A stretch of DNA of 15,540 nt, taken from assembly GCA_045535815.1 (NCBI GenBank), contig JAZSMJ010000037.1:1-15540 (forward strand), written 5' to 3'. The translations under genes were made by a program, and so were the position numbers. Of this stretch, positions 15,397-15,540 are shown piece by piece. How positions within the stretch are numbered: position 1 is the stretch's first letter; the number at the start of each line of letters is the position of its first letter. This DNA comes from JAZSMJ01 sp045535815 (lineage in GTDB: Bacteria > Bacillota > Clostridia > Oscillospirales > CAG-272). The notes under the pieces are model-generated. The model saw only the letters and a list, made by a program, of their open reading frames with translations. It had not been told where the DNA came from and searched no databases.

Positions 15397-15540
15397 TTAA
15401 TTCAATGTTTCACGTGAAACATTAAATTCTGCGTCATGCTTGACTGTTGAATGTTTCACGTGAAACATCCAGGCAGTACCTTTTGGTATCCTTATAATAA
15501 TTTCGGTCGAATCTGCGGTGTCGATGCGATCGGACGTTAT
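15397..15540 (-). CDS. Possible 3' end of an unidentified upstream gene
   Basis: On the minus strand one frame is open from the right edge to a TAA at 15397-15399, giving 47 residues (TEIIIRIPKGTAW, then FHVKH and NVSRETLN where it crosses the two parS sites). I do not recognise it. By synteny in Firmicutes the gene upstream of parA is often rsmG or noc, but the visible tail does not clearly match either. Alternatively only the 23 codons from ATG 15468 are read, or the frame is not translated at all, because parS reads open in two of three frames by chance. Confidence 0.3.
   Translation of the reverse strand: MTSDRIDTADSTEIIIRIPKGTAWMFHVKHSTVKHDAEFNVSRETLN
15406..15421. other. parS: parS site 1 (ParB binding)
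   Basis: A perfect copy of the 16-bp bacterial parS palindrome TGTTTCACGTGAAACA, extended to 18 bp by flanking A and T. It is 37 bases upstream of the parA -35 element. ParB nucleates here and spreads, so it could also affect parA transcription. Confidence 0.97.
15452..15467. other. parS: parS site 2 (ParB binding)
   Basis: A second perfect TGTTTCACGTGAAACA, also extended to 18 bp, centred 46 bp from the first. A pair this close to parAB marks the origin-proximal centromere region. Confidence 0.97.

Noticed and set aside
15434..15540. Second open minus-strand frame at the right edge, ending in TGA within 15434-15436
   Set aside because: It is very rich in arginine, histidine and tyrosine and looks less protein-like than the frame ending at 15397; too short to call.

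Overview
The window looks like a chromosomal, probably origin-proximal segment of a Gram-positive anaerobe of the class Clostridia, most likely a Ruminococcaceae/Oscillospirales-type gut or rumen bacterium. Evidence: sigma-A-type promoters, strong AGGAGG-like ribosome sites, a secreted giant glycosidase carrying a dockerin, and a parA-parB locus with canonical parS sites. The taxonomic call is inference; no rRNA is present.

Layout: two convergent blocks. Plus strand, 1-3255: recA (5' end cut off by the window) - recX - rimO - pgsA, tightly packed with one-base and four-base start/stop overlaps and ending at a stem-loop terminator. Everything from 3342 onward is on the minus strand. Read in the direction of transcription from the right edge: 3' end of an unidentified frame, two perfect 16-bp parS sites, a strong promoter, parA, parB, serS, a small two-TM membrane protein, a membrane-anchored protein with eight MORN repeats, a terminator, a glycosyltransferase/pyruvyltransferase fusion, a terminator, and finally a 1588-residue secreted glycoside hydrolase with its own promoter and terminator.

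Functional themes: DNA repair and recombination (RecA, RecX); tRNA charging and ribosome modification (SerS, RimO); phospholipid synthesis (PgsA); chromosome segregation (ParA, ParB, parS); and the cell surface. The surface genes are the least ordinary. The fusion protein probably builds and pyruvylates a wall polysaccharide. The giant enzyme has an N-terminal dockerin, a clan GH-D (GH36-like) barrel and a tail of repeated beta-sandwich modules, so it is probably exported to a cohesin-bearing scaffold to attack an alpha-galactoside-type glycan. The MORN protein and the two-TM protein have no assigned function. I see no CRISPR array, insertion sequence, phage gene, tRNA or rRNA. Most of the window is ordinary housekeeping; the best leads are the dockerin enzyme with its palindromic leader and the GT-CsaB fusion.
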